A stretch of 40,982 bases of DNA, from contig JANWXO010000004.1 of NCBI GenBank assembly GCA_025057295.1, forward strand, positions 1 through 40,982. The letters run 5' to 3'. The position numbers were made by a program, and so were the translations under genes. Under the pieces are notes generated by a model. That model searched no databases. It worked only from the letters and a program-made list of their open reading frames with translations, and was not told the origin of the DNA. Within the stretch, counting starts at the first letter, position 1, and each line of letters starts with the position of its first letter. Source of the DNA: Candidatus Binatia bacterium (GTDB lineage Bacteria > Desulfobacterota > Binatia > Bin18). Positions 17,241 through 26,820 of this stretch are shown one piece after another.

Positions 17241-18503
17241 TCATTTGTTCGCCTTCTGTTGCTGAACTTCTTCTACCAGCCAGGCTCGGGGAGGTGACGC
17301 TGGAGCCTCTGTGTCGCTTCCCTCGAGTCTTGCAGGGAGAGGCTGTCCCAAGCCAGGCTTGGGTAGGAGTAGGAGCACACTGGTAGTGGTCAGGAGCACA
17401 TTGAGTCCCCCGCCACCCCAAAATGCTCCGTCAAGACTCAGGTGGCTGGCAATCATGCCGTAGACCGCTGGCCCCACCATCATACCGACGCCGTGCGCCA
17501 TCATGAGGAAGCTCATCACCGCTCCCATGCCATACCCGCGCGCGTGCTCTATCGCCAGGGCGGTGTGCGCCGGGAAGGCAACTCCATAGGCGACCCCGAC
17601 GAGGAGGTTCAACCCCAAAAGCTCCCAAAATCCAGTGGCAAAGGGAAACGCACCGAGGGCGAGAGCGCTGACCACGCCCCCCGTACCGAGCAAGCGCGCC
17701 TTCGATACACGGTCGGCCAAGCGGCCACAAGGGGCCTGCAGGAGCGTGCTGACCATAACATTACTGGAAATCAGCACCCCTACCTGGGTAGTTGTGAGAG
17801 GGAGCAAATGAGTCGCGAGCAGGGGGAGGAAAACCCATGTGAGCGCATTGGCGAGAGCATAGCCGAAACGAAAGCAGGCCACCGCAGCAATTGGTCGGGA
17901 CACCAGCAAGCGGTGCAAGGGAGCGGCCGCCTGGTGGGGATTGCTCTTGCCCCGCTGGATCCCCGGCAGGAACCACGCCAACAGGATCAGGGCAAGGAAA
18001 CTTAAGCTCCCCATTGTCCAAAAATTGGCCTGCATACCGAAGAGGTCCTTCACCACCCCGCCCAGGACCGGACCACCGGCAATCCCTCCCAATAAGGCCG
18101 TGTTGATGTAGCCACTGTACTTCCCTTCCTGTCCTGGGGGCGCGAGGTCTCCGACATACGCCGTCGCGACCGGGTGGACGACAGCCGTGGCCGTCCCGTG
18201 GACGACCATCAAGAGAAAAAAGGTGAGCAGACGGGTGGCCGGAATATACGCCAGAGAGGAGAGCGTGTAGCAACAAACGCCGATGAGCAGAAACGTCTTT
18301 CGCTCCCAGCGGTCCGACAGCGTGCCGACAAACGGCAGGATCAAGATGCGGGTGGCCGCATGCACGCTGAAGAGCAAGCCGGCTCCGAACTCACCAGCGC
18401 CGAACTGCTGCACGTATAACGGGAGAAACGGGACCACCATACTGTTCCCCACCATCGTGGCGAACACGGCCAGGCACAAAACCATGAGCGCGCGTGTATG
18501 CAT
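17241..18503 (-). CDS. MFS transporter
   Basis: MHTRALMVLCLAVFATMVGNSMVVPFLPLYVQQFGAGEFGAGLLFSVHAATRILILPFVGTLSDRWERKTFLL; 12-TM-like hydrophobicity. Confidence 0.92.
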   Translation of the reverse strand: MHTRALMVLCLAVFATMVGNSMVVPFLPLYVQQFGAGEFGAGLLFSVHAATRILILPFVGTLSDRWERKTFLLIGVCCYTLSSLAYIPATRLLTFFLLMVVHGTATAVVHPVATAYVGDLAPPGQEGKYSGYINTALLGGIAGGPVLGGVVKDLFGMQANFWTMGSLSFLALILLAWFLPGIQRGKSNPHQAAAPLHRLLVSRPIAAVACFRFGYALANALTWVFLPLLATHLLPLTTTQVGVLISSNVMVSTLLQAPCGRLADRVSKARLLGTGGVVSALALGAFPFATGFWELLGLNLLVGVAYGVAFPAHTALAIEHARGYGMGAVMSFLMMAHGVGMMVGPAVYGMIASHLSLDGAFWGGGGLNVLLTTTSVLLLLPKPGLGQPLPARLEGSDTEAPASPPRAWLVEEVQQQKANK

Positions 18504-18553
18504 GCCGCCGTTCTATAGGAACGGACAGTTTGTACAAGGTGCTCTCATCCCCA

Positions 18554-19357
18554 TCAGCGCAGCTGCGCGACAAAGAACACGCGCCGGAAGGGGAAGCAGG
18601 CGCCGTACGGTCCTTCTGGATAGGCAGCGCGCAGCTTCTCCCGGTACACCTCCAGAAATTGTGCCTGACGATCGTGGTCCAACCGGCTCAGAACCGGCCG
18701 CAGAGCCGTTCCCTTCATCCACTCCAAGACTGCATCTGGTCCCATCAGGACGTGGTAATAGGTCGTTTCCCACAGGTCCACTGTGCAGCCGAGCGCGTGG
18801 AGGGTGTCGGCATACCACAGAGGCGCCTCGACGAAATACCGTTCCGTCCATCCGCCCAGTGCGCTGCGCCAGGGTTCTTGGGCAACCACTTCGGCCAGAA
18901 GACGGTGCGAAGGGGCATCGCAGTTATACGGCATCTGGACTGCCAGCACGCCGCGCGGCGCGAGGAAGCTGACGAGACGAGGGAGTAGTGTGGCGTGATG
19001 GGGAACCCAGTGCAGCGCCGCATTGGCAATGATGCGATCGAGCAGCACGTCGGGTCGCCACTGCGCGAGGTCGGCTTGCACAAACCGGAGATGTGGGTGC
19101 ACGGGTAACGCCGCGGCCTGTGCGAGCATCTCCGGCGAGTGGTCCACACCCCAAATGTGCGCCTCGGGCCAACGGGTCAGCAGGGTATAGGTTAAGTTTC
19201 CGGGGCCGCAGCCGAGATCGGCAACAGCGCGCACCTCACCGTCCGGCACGCGCGCGAGCAGCTCGAAGAAGGGGCGCGACCGTTCGCGGCTGAACCGCTG
19301 ATACTGTTGGGGGTCCCAGTGCGCTGGGCCCCGCGCCAGCGAAGCACTCTCTGCCAT
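18554..19357 (-). CDS. tam: Trans-aconitate 2-methyltransferase-like SAM methyltransferase
   Basis: WDPQQYQRFSRERSRPFFELLARVP...VADLGCGPGNLTYTLLTRWPEAHIWGVDHSPEML...NAALHWVPHH...VQMPYNCDAPSH. Confidence 0.8.
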   Translation of the reverse strand: MAESASLARGPAHWDPQQYQRFSRERSRPFFELLARVPDGEVRAVADLGCGPGNLTYTLLTRWPEAHIWGVDHSPEMLAQAAALPVHPHLRFVQADLAQWRPDVLLDRIIANAALHWVPHHATLLPRLVSFLAPRGVLAVQMPYNCDAPSHRLLAEVVAQEPWRSALGGWTERYFVEAPLWYADTLHALGCTVDLWETTYYHVLMGPDAVLEWMKGTALRPVLSRLDHDRQAQFLEVYREKLRAAYPEGPYGACFPFRRVFFVAQLR

Positions 19358-19376
19358 CTTTACCGTGCAGCGCGGT

Positions 19377-20816
19377 TTACACCGCTGGCCGCGCGAGGAT
19401 ATCACCTGCTACCCGCCGTTTCAGCCACCGGCCGTCAGACGAACTCCCCACCAATTTGCCGTGCTCGACGATGACTTTCCCGCGCAAGATCGTCATCACC
19501 GGGTACCCGGCGCACTCGAACCCCTCCCAGATACTGTAGTCGGAGTCGGCATGGAGATCTGCAAGGGTGATCGTCTTTTTCAGGTGCGGATCGAACAGCA
19601 CCAAGTCGGCGTCGCTGCCGGGCTGGATCACGCCTTTCTGAGGGTAGAGGCCAAGAAGCTTCGCAGCGTTGGTGGAGGTGATCTCTACAAACCGCTGCAG
19701 CGACATCCCCCGCTCGGCGACAAACTTGGTGTAAGTCACCGGCAGGCGGGTCTCGATGCCGTTATGGCCGCCACAGACGGTCTCGATGGTGTCGCCCCAC
19801 AACTTCGGCTTCTTGTAGGTCGTGTACTCGTCCGTCGCGGTTGTCGCTAAGCGACCGTCCATCAGCCCGGCCAAGAGTGCGTCGCGATCCTCGGGATACT
19901 TCAGGGCGGGGTAGGTGTGGATCGCTGTGCCACCCGGTTTTTTGTAATCCTCGCAGGTGAAATGCAGGTAGTTATGCAGCGCTTCGCCATAGACCGGCTG
20001 GCCCTGGCTACGGGCCTCGGCAATGGCAGCGACCCCCTCCTTGGCCGTGGTGTGGACAAAGTACACAGCGACACCGGTGTGCTTTGCCAGACGGATAATG
20101 TTGCGGAAGGCGAGGTCCTCGGACAGATTGTTATGCACCAGGTGGAGATTGTAACCTTGGGCACGACCCTCGCGTTTGAGCTTCTCCGTCATGTAGCGGA
20201 CTATTTCATCCTCCTCAGCGTGGACCGCCATGATGGCACCGTGCTTGGCAACCTCGGCAAAGATGCTCCACAGGTGACCATACGGCACGCGAATGGGGTG
20301 AAAGGTGGTGAAAATTTTAAAGCTGGCAACCCCTTCCTGGACCGCTTCCCCGATCTCGCCCACTGTTTCCGGGGCCACTGCACCGGCCAGGATATAATGG
20401 AAGGTGAAGTCGGTATAGCAATGGGTACGGAACACCTCACGCCGCCGCTCCAATACCTGCATGATCGAGCTGCGCTCGCCCCCCTCGAGTGCCCTCAGAC
20501 TCAGGTCACCGGCGAAATCGACGATCGTCGTCACCCCGCCGAAGGCAGCGGCACGGCTGGCCGCCTCCGGCGGTTGGGTCATGACCTCAGGGAGCCCCGT
20601 CCATTGTTGGGGGACGGGGATACCGATGTGGGCGTGAGGCTCGATGCCGCCGGGCATCACGATCTTGCCGCGCGCATCGATGATGCGCCCTGCCTCCGCC
20701 GCCAGCGTGCCCGGCCAGCCCACGGCCACAATCTTCTCACCCTGGATGCCGACGTCCATTTCTGCGACCGTGTGAGGCGTGACGACCTGTCCCCCTTTAA
20801 TCAACAGATCGAACAT
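19377..20816 (-). CDS. Dihydropyrimidinase/hydantoinase family amidohydrolase
   Basis: MFDLLIKGGQVVTPHTVAEMDVGIQGEKIVAVG...IMPGGIEPHAHIGIPVP-like N-terminus; GFTTIVDFA-like GVTTIVDFAGD, ASFKIF, YPQKGVIQPGSDADLVLFDP. Confidence 0.9.
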   Translation of the reverse strand: MFDLLIKGGQVVTPHTVAEMDVGIQGEKIVAVGWPGTLAAEAGRIIDARGKIVMPGGIEPHAHIGIPVPQQWTGLPEVMTQPPEAASRAAAFGGVTTIVDFAGDLSLRALEGGERSSIMQVLERRREVFRTHCYTDFTFHYILAGAVAPETVGEIGEAVQEGVASFKIFTTFHPIRVPYGHLWSIFAEVAKHGAIMAVHAEEDEIVRYMTEKLKREGRAQGYNLHLVHNNLSEDLAFRNIIRLAKHTGVAVYFVHTTAKEGVAAIAEARSQGQPVYGEALHNYLHFTCEDYKKPGGTAIHTYPALKYPEDRDALLAGLMDGRLATTATDEYTTYKKPKLWGDTIETVCGGHNGIETRLPVTYTKFVAERGMSLQRFVEITSTNAAKLLGLYPQKGVIQPGSDADLVLFDPHLKKTITLADLHADSDYSIWEGFECAGYPVMTILRGKVIVEHGKLVGSSSDGRWLKRRVAGDILARPAV

Positions 20817-20899
20817 GGTTCCCACCTCCTTTTCTCGCTTCTGGCCTCTCGCTTATAACCCAGGGCAGCGGCGGAACGCCAGAGCGGAAGCCAGCGGGT

Positions 20900-22831
20900 C
20901 TAATTGAACAACAGGAGATGACAGCTCGGCGGCAGGCGGCGGGTGAGGCCGTTGACGACGTGCCCGCGCAGCAGGTGATAGATGGCGCTCCGGCGGCTGA
21001 CGCCCATCATCACCGTATCGACTTCCAGGATCTCCGCTGCGCGCGCGATCGCTTCGGCGGCGTTGTACGACACAGTCCAGACAGGGATCAGCTCAAATCC
21101 TTGTCGTTGTGCTGCCTTGGCGGCAAACCGCAAAGTGATGATCCCCTCCTCGTCCGGCTGTTGCGCCTCGGTGCCGACGAACAGCCCTGGCCGTTCCTCG
21201 ACGTACAAGGCATAAATCACATTCCCTCCCCAGCCTTTTTCGCGGGCAATCGCCTCGTCGATCAGCCGTAAATTCCGTCCCCGCACGGCCACCAGGGTGC
21301 GCGAGGGATACAGAGGGAGGAGCTCAGACGCTTCGCTCAAACTGACTAAATGAGGAATCTCTTCGGCCTCCCGCTCGGCTTCCAGAATCCGTCGGCTGGT
21401 CAGCCGGGCAACCAGAGGAATCCCATAGAATAGATCGGCAAAGCGTCCCTGTTGGGCGGTAACCGAGATGAGCATCCCGACCGCCACCAGGGCACCGCCG
21501 AAGATAGTCGCATGGAATTTTTCTACGATATTCACGGCCCAGGCCACTGCGACCATGCCCGTGGTCAACACCCCTATCCAAAAACCGACATGACGCTGCC
21601 GCAACCGCCAGCGGATCATATCGAGGCCAGCCGAACTCATGACAAAGGCGCCCAAGAGACCAAAGACATAGAGGTCGGCAAGGACTTCAAGGTGAGCTTG
21701 GGTCGCGATCACCACCGCGATGGGGATGAACGTCGCCACGCCGATCGCTAAATGAGGGGTCCCGAAGCGCCGATTGCGCCAGGTAATGGCCTGGGGGAAA
21801 AATCCGCCGCTGGCCAACGCCAGAAAGACGTGGTACGCACCGATGATCCCGGTATTGGCGGCAAACAGGAGGAGGACAGAAGCGGTTCCCACCACTGCCA
21901 ACTCTACTGGCACCCCGCCCCACATCGCCCCCAAGTGCGAGATGAAACGCTCGGGCTCCTGCACTTTGAGCGGATCAGGGAGCAAGGCCACAGAAAAGAG
22001 GGACAGCAACGGTGAGGTGCAGAGGATCGAGACCACAACGAGGATCATCCCGTTCCGCGCAGTCGATTTAATCGGCGCCCGCATCGCAGGGCTCAGTTGA
22101 CTGATGCTCTCGAGCCCAGAAAAGGCCAGCCAGGCACCGGCAAAGCCGACCAGGAACGTGTACCAAGAAACCTCCTGGCCAAGCGTCACATGGCGGAGAA
22201 TCGTCTCCCACTCGGGCGGTCCGATCGAGACCACAGTGACACCGATCACGACCAGATCCACCAGCAAAGCTGCTACTGCCATCGTCAGGGACAGCAGCGC
22301 ACTCTCACGAATCCCGATGATATTGATCGTCGCCAGGAAAATCAGCGCGCCGACTGTGGAAGTGACGATGTAGGTCCGCAGTGGCGGGAAGATCGTCGCC
22401 AGGTAGTGTAGTCCTGACACGGAAGAGATGGCGATGGTGAAGAAATAGCTCACCAGAATCAGAAAGCCACCAAAGACTCCCCAGCGCGGGGTAAAGGCCT
22501 TGGTTGCCACCGATACCACTCCTCCACCTTCAGGGTTCCGCCAGCAGATCTCCTGATACTTCACCGCGAGAGGGACGAAACCAATCACGGTCGCGATGAT
22601 AAACAGCGGGGCCAGCGCGCCGACCTGGGAGTGGAGGATACCGGGAACGTAATAGACCGAGGTGCCGATGTCGCAAAAGACGACGGCCCACACCAGCAAG
22701 GGAGAAAGCTGCCGGGGCTGTGGTTCGCTCGAACGCCGTGGGGAAGGGGGAACTGTGGGGCTCAGTGGGGCTCGATCTGCTTCCTCACCGTTCCCACTGG
22801 CCGATCCTACCGGAAACTGCTGGCGAGCCAT
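20900..22831 (-). CDS. APC-superfamily permease with C-terminal universal-stress-protein-like domain
   Basis: VFCDIGTSVYYVPGILHSQVGALAPLFI...YQEICWRNPEGGGVVSVATKAF...; C-terminus VDTVMMGVSRRSAIYHLLRGHVVNGLTRRLPPSCHLLLFN. Confidence 0.87.
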   Translation of the reverse strand: MARQQFPVGSASGNGEEADRAPLSPTVPPSPRRSSEPQPRQLSPLLVWAVVFCDIGTSVYYVPGILHSQVGALAPLFIIATVIGFVPLAVKYQEICWRNPEGGGVVSVATKAFTPRWGVFGGFLILVSYFFTIAISSVSGLHYLATIFPPLRTYIVTSTVGALIFLATINIIGIRESALLSLTMAVAALLVDLVVIGVTVVSIGPPEWETILRHVTLGQEVSWYTFLVGFAGAWLAFSGLESISQLSPAMRAPIKSTARNGMILVVVSILCTSPLLSLFSVALLPDPLKVQEPERFISHLGAMWGGVPVELAVVGTASVLLLFAANTGIIGAYHVFLALASGGFFPQAITWRNRRFGTPHLAIGVATFIPIAVVIATQAHLEVLADLYVFGLLGAFVMSSAGLDMIRWRLRQRHVGFWIGVLTTGMVAVAWAVNIVEKFHATIFGGALVAVGMLISVTAQQGRFADLFYGIPLVARLTSRRILEAEREAEEIPHLVSLSEASELLPLYPSRTLVAVRGRNLRLIDEAIAREKGWGGNVIYALYVEERPGLFVGTEAQQPDEEGIITLRFAAKAAQRQGFELIPVWTVSYNAAEAIARAAEILEVDTVMMGVSRRSAIYHLLRGHVVNGLTRRLPPSCHLLLFN

Positions 22832-23110
22832 GTGCCACTCTTAGCCCACGCGAGCTAGGCCGCTTTTGCGTCCCTCAACGTATCCCGTCTCACACGGCAT
22901 GCTCCGCTCCAGCAGGGTGAACAGCCGGTCACGTGTTCTGTCATAAGGGCGGAAACGGTTCTGCAGCGGGGGGAAAGAACCACACGCGTGGACGCGCGCT
23001 CACGGAGCGTTCAGGAAGCAGAGAGTCCAGGGAGGAACCTCGGTTCATCTACGCTTACTCTCTCGTTAGTATAAAGAAAAGATATTCTGCTCGACAAGAG
23101 GACGGCGCGT

Positions 23111-24559
23111 ATGAAATACGGCAAGCGCAAAATGTTGATCGCTGGCGAATGGACCGAAGGCAGCACAGGGGAGACCTTCCCGACGATCGACCCCGCAACC
23201 CGCGAGGTGCTGGCGGAGGTCGCCCGCGGCACGGCAGCGGATATCGACCAGGCGGTCGAGGCCGCCAGGCGAGCGCTGCACCATCCGACATGGGCCGGAC
23301 TGCCGCACGCGGCCAGGGGACGGTTGCTCTACCGCATTGCGGCGCTGATCCGTACGCATGCAGAGGAGCTGGCGGAGATGGAAACCCTGGACTGTGGCAA
23401 GCCACTGAGCCAGTCCCGCGCCGATATGGAAACCGCCGCCCAATACTTCGAGTACTACGCCGGCGTGGCCGATAAACTGTTCGGCACCACCATCCCGATC
23501 AGCCCCCAATACTTCGACTACACAGTCCGCGAACCCATCGGGGTAACGGCACACATCGTCCCCTGGAACTTCCCCCTGGCCATCGCCTGCCGTGGCGTCG
23601 CCCCGGCACTGGCGGCGGGAAATACCGTGGTGCTCAAACCGGCTGAACAGACTCCACTGACGGCCCTACGGCTCGGCGAACTGGCGATGGAAGCGGGGCT
23701 GCCTCCTGGCGTGCTCAACATCGTGCCGGGCTTCGGTCACGATGCCGGTGCGCATCTAGCTGGACACCCCCACATCAATCACGTGACGTTCACCGGCTCG
23801 GTCGAAACCGGCATTGCCGTCATGAAAGCTGCCGCCAACAACGTTGTCCCTGTCACCCTGGAGCTCGGCGGCAAATCGCCCAATATCGTGTTCGCCGATG
23901 CCCGCTTCGAGGACGCGATCGCCGGAGCGATGAAGGCGATCTTTTCCAACGCCGGACAGGTGTGTTCGGCGGGGTCGCGTCTCCTGGTGCAGCAGGAGAT
24001 CCACGACCGCTTCGTCCAGGAACTGGCGCGCCGCACTGCCACGCTGCGCCTCGGTGCCGGCCTGGAGGATCCCGACCTGGGACCGCTGGTCTCGGAAGAG
24101 CAGTTCCAGCGCGTGTTGCACTACATCGACCTCGGCAAACGAGAAGGGGCACAGGTGGTCATCGGCGGTGAACCTGCGACCGAAGGACCCTTGCGCCAAG
24201 GCTTCTTCGTCAAACCGACCCTGTTCGACGCCGTGCGCAGCGAGATGCGCATCGCCCAGGAAGAGATCTTCGGTCCCGTCTTATCGATCCTGCCCTTCCG
24301 GGACGCGGAAGAGGCCGTGGCGATTGCCAACGATGTCAGCTACGGGCTCGTCGCCGCCATCTGGACACGGGATATCGGCACTGCGCATCGCCTAGCCGCG
24401 CAGATCAAAGCCGGCCAGATCTTCATCAACAACTATTTCGGTGGAGGCGTCGCTACTCCCTTCGGTGGCTACAAGAAGAGCGGATTCGGACGGGAGAAGG
24501 GCATCGAAGCGCTCCAGTCATACACGCAGGTCAAGAACGTGTGCGTGACGTTGGATTGA
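23111..24559 (+). CDS. Aldehyde dehydrogenase family protein
   Basis: ...[33 protein letters not shown]...FTGSVETG...[17 protein letters not shown]...[15 protein letters not shown]-terminus [20 protein letters not shown]. Confidence 0.96.
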   Translation: MKYGKRKMLIAGEWTEGSTGETFPTIDPATREVLAEVARGTAADIDQAVEAARRALHHPTWAGLPHAARGRLLYRIAALIRTHAEELAEMETLDCGKPLSQSRADMETAAQYFEYYAGVADKLFGTTIPISPQYFDYTVREPIGVTAHIVPWNFPLAIACRGVAPALAAGNTVVLKPAEQTPLTALRLGELAMEAGLPPGVLNIVPGFGHDAGAHLAGHPHINHVTFTGSVETGIAVMKAAANNVVPVTLELGGKSPNIVFADARFEDAIAGAMKAIFSNAGQVCSAGSRLLVQQEIHDRFVQELARRTATLRLGAGLEDPDLGPLVSEEQFQRVLHYIDLGKREGAQVVIGGEPATEGPLRQGFFVKPTLFDAVRSEMRIAQEEIFGPVLSILPFRDAEEAVAIANDVSYGLVAAIWTRDIGTAHRLAAQIKAGQIFINNYFGGGVATPFGGYKKSGFGREKGIEALQSYTQVKNVCVTLD

Positions 24560-24563
24560 CAGA

Positions 24564-25165
24564 CCGGCTAGAACTCGCGGCAAGAAATAAAACGCCACGG
24601 CGAGGATCACATAGACGGCCAATAATTGCACTCCCTCCATCCAGTGCGACTCCCCGTCCACTGCCACGAGGCTGACGATGCCTACCGTCAGCGTCACGAC
24701 CTCGAACGTGGTGAACAACAGGGGTTGGCCGAACAGGTCGCCGAGAAAGACGAGGAGCGGCGCGACAAAGCGCGCGATCTGGATACTCGAGCCGATCGTT
24801 CAGGGCCAGGTCCATCTGATTCTTCGCCGCCACCAGAATCGCCGTACCGTGCTCGGCCGCGTTGCCGATGATGGCAACGAGAATGACATCAACGTCCGTC
24901 ATGCCAAACGTTCGTGCTGTGTGCTCCACCGCGCCGACCAGAAACTCGCTCATGAGGGCTACCAATGCCGTGGCGACGAGCCAGGTCACCACCGACCGCA
25001 CCTTCCCGTAACTCCAAGGACGTCGTCCTTCCCGTGAATGGCCTGACCCGGGTACAAACGCGATGCGGATGCGTCCGTAAGGAGAACAGCAGGCTAAAGA
25101 GGGAGGTCACAAACAAGACAATAGCGATCTCCAAACTGAGTTCGTGTTCATGGGCAACCGGACTG
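24564..25165 (-). pseudogene. Degraded Ca2+/H+ (CaCA) antiporter, C-terminal half only, at least two frameshifts
   Basis: Segments in different minus frames assemble colinearly: [28 protein letters not shown] / [73 protein letters not shown] / [73 protein letters not shown]. Confidence 0.85.
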
Positions 25166-25245
25166 CCGCGCGCGTTTTTTCCCGCAAATTGACGGACACT
25201 CCTTTTTTGTTTGTAATGCAATGACACAGCAAGGAGGGCTCACCC

Positions 25246-26763
25246 ATGCCACACCCACAGGGGATTATCGATGTCATCGTTGTCGGCGCAGGAAATGCGG
25301 CGCTGACCGCCGCCATTGCTGCACGCGCCGAGGGCGCACGGGTGCTGGTCCTGGAGAAAGCCCCAAGAGAACTCCGCGGTGGGAATACCCGTTTCACCGG
25401 CGGTCTCTTTCGCTGTACCTACAACGGCATCGCGGATTTGGTACCGATCGTGCGCGCGCACGACGATCCGACAACTGTTACGGTCGAACCCTATACGCGT
25501 TCCGATTATCTCAAAGACATCGAGCGCACCACCGGCGGGCAGGCCGATCGCGTGCTGAGCGAGGTTCTGGTCGACCGTTCATACGAGACCGTGCGCTGGA
25601 TGGCGGACCTTGGGGTGCCGTGGGAGTTCAACCGCGCCGTGGGAGCGGTCCCGATCGCAGGCACGGCAACGGTCAAACTCCCTTTCGGTGGAGCGCTCCG
25701 TGTCAAAGGTGAAGGGGTAGTGTTGTCCGCCACCCTCTTCCAATTGGCCGAAGAGGCCGGGGTTGAGATTCTCTACGAAACCCAGGCGCAACGCATTCTG
25801 ACCGCAACCAATGGACGCATCGAGGGGGTCGAAGTACGCAGACCCGAGGGAATCAATCTGTTGCCTTGTCGCGCCCTCGTGCTGGCCAGTGGCGGTTTTC
25901 AGGCGAACCCGGAAATGCGCACTGCCTATCTCGGTCCCGACTGGAGTCTCGTAAGGGTCCGGGGCACCCGCTTTAATACCGGCGAGATGCTCCGCGCCGC
26001 TCTGACTGTGGGCGCGCAGAGTTATGGCGAATGGTCAGGCTGCCACGCCACGCCGATCGACGCCGAGGCGCCGATGTACGGCGAGCTCCGCCTTACCGAC
26101 CGCACCAACCGCCTCTCGTATCCCTTTTCGATCATGGTGAATTTAGACGGCGAGCGGTTCGTCGACGAGGGGGAAGATTTTCCCCTGTACACGTATGCGA
26201 AAATGGGACGAGCAGTGCTCAAACAGCGCGGGGCACTGGCGTTCCAGATCTTCGACCGCAAGACCATCCCTCTGCTGGAAACCCGCTACAACACTGGGAC
26301 CCCTATCGTTGCCGACACGTTGGCCGCATTGGCGGAGCGTATTGTGGCACGCTACCGCCTGCACGGCTTCCGCAAGACAACCTTTCTCCACACCGTGGAA
26401 GCCTATAACGCCGCTGTGCAGGCAGGTCCCTTCAATCCTACCATTCTCGACGGCAAACGGACGATGGGGCTGCGTCCCGAGAAAACCAACTGGGCAACGC
26501 GCCTCGACGAGCCGCCCTTCTACGCCTATCCAGTCACCGTCGGGATCACGTTCACGTTCGGGGGCATCCGCATCAACGCCGATGCTGCTGTTGTCGATTA
26601 CCTAGACCGTCCGATCCCGGGGTTGTTTGCCACGGGAGAGATCACAGGTGGCTTCTTTTACGCGAACTATCCAGGCGGGGCCGGGCTCATGCGGGGTGCC
26701 GTGTTTGGTCGGCTCGCCGGCACGCACGCCGCCCGGTTCGCACGGGAAGCGTCCGCTGGATAA
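25246..26763 (+). CDS. tcuA: FAD-dependent tricarballylate dehydrogenase (TcuA)-like / fumarate reductase-type flavoprotein
   Basis: IDVIVVGAGNAALTAAIAARAEGARVLVLEKAPRELRGGNTRFTGGLFRCTYNG...ALVLASGGFQANPEM...GITFTFGGIRINADAAV...GLFATGEITGGFFYANYPGGAGLMRGAVFGRLAG. Confidence 0.87.
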   Translation: MPHPQGIIDVIVVGAGNAALTAAIAARAEGARVLVLEKAPRELRGGNTRFTGGLFRCTYNGIADLVPIVRAHDDPTTVTVEPYTRSDYLKDIERTTGGQADRVLSEVLVDRSYETVRWMADLGVPWEFNRAVGAVPIAGTATVKLPFGGALRVKGEGVVLSATLFQLAEEAGVEILYETQAQRILTATNGRIEGVEVRRPEGINLLPCRALVLASGGFQANPEMRTAYLGPDWSLVRVRGTRFNTGEMLRAALTVGAQSYGEWSGCHATPIDAEAPMYGELRLTDRTNRLSYPFSIMVNLDGERFVDEGEDFPLYTYAKMGRAVLKQRGALAFQIFDRKTIPLLETRYNTGTPIVADTLAALAERIVARYRLHGFRKTTFLHTVEAYNAAVQAGPFNPTILDGKRTMGLRPEKTNWATRLDEPPFYAYPVTVGITFTFGGIRINADAAVVDYLDRPIPGLFATGEITGGFFYANYPGGAGLMRGAVFGRLAGTHAARFAREASAG

Positions 26764-26820
26764 TAGAATTGCCACAAAAATAACCACTTTACTTTCGCTC
26801 TGGCCTGTCGATATGATGAC

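Noticed and set aside
17348-17363. Palindrome ccaagccaggcttgg inside the MFS gene
   Set aside because: Lies in coding sequence and is short enough to arise by chance; no regulatory context.
26764-26820. Possible cobalamin riboswitch upstream of metH
   Set aside because: Only 57 bp separate metH from the upstream gene, too short for a cobalamin riboswitch; no B12-box seen.
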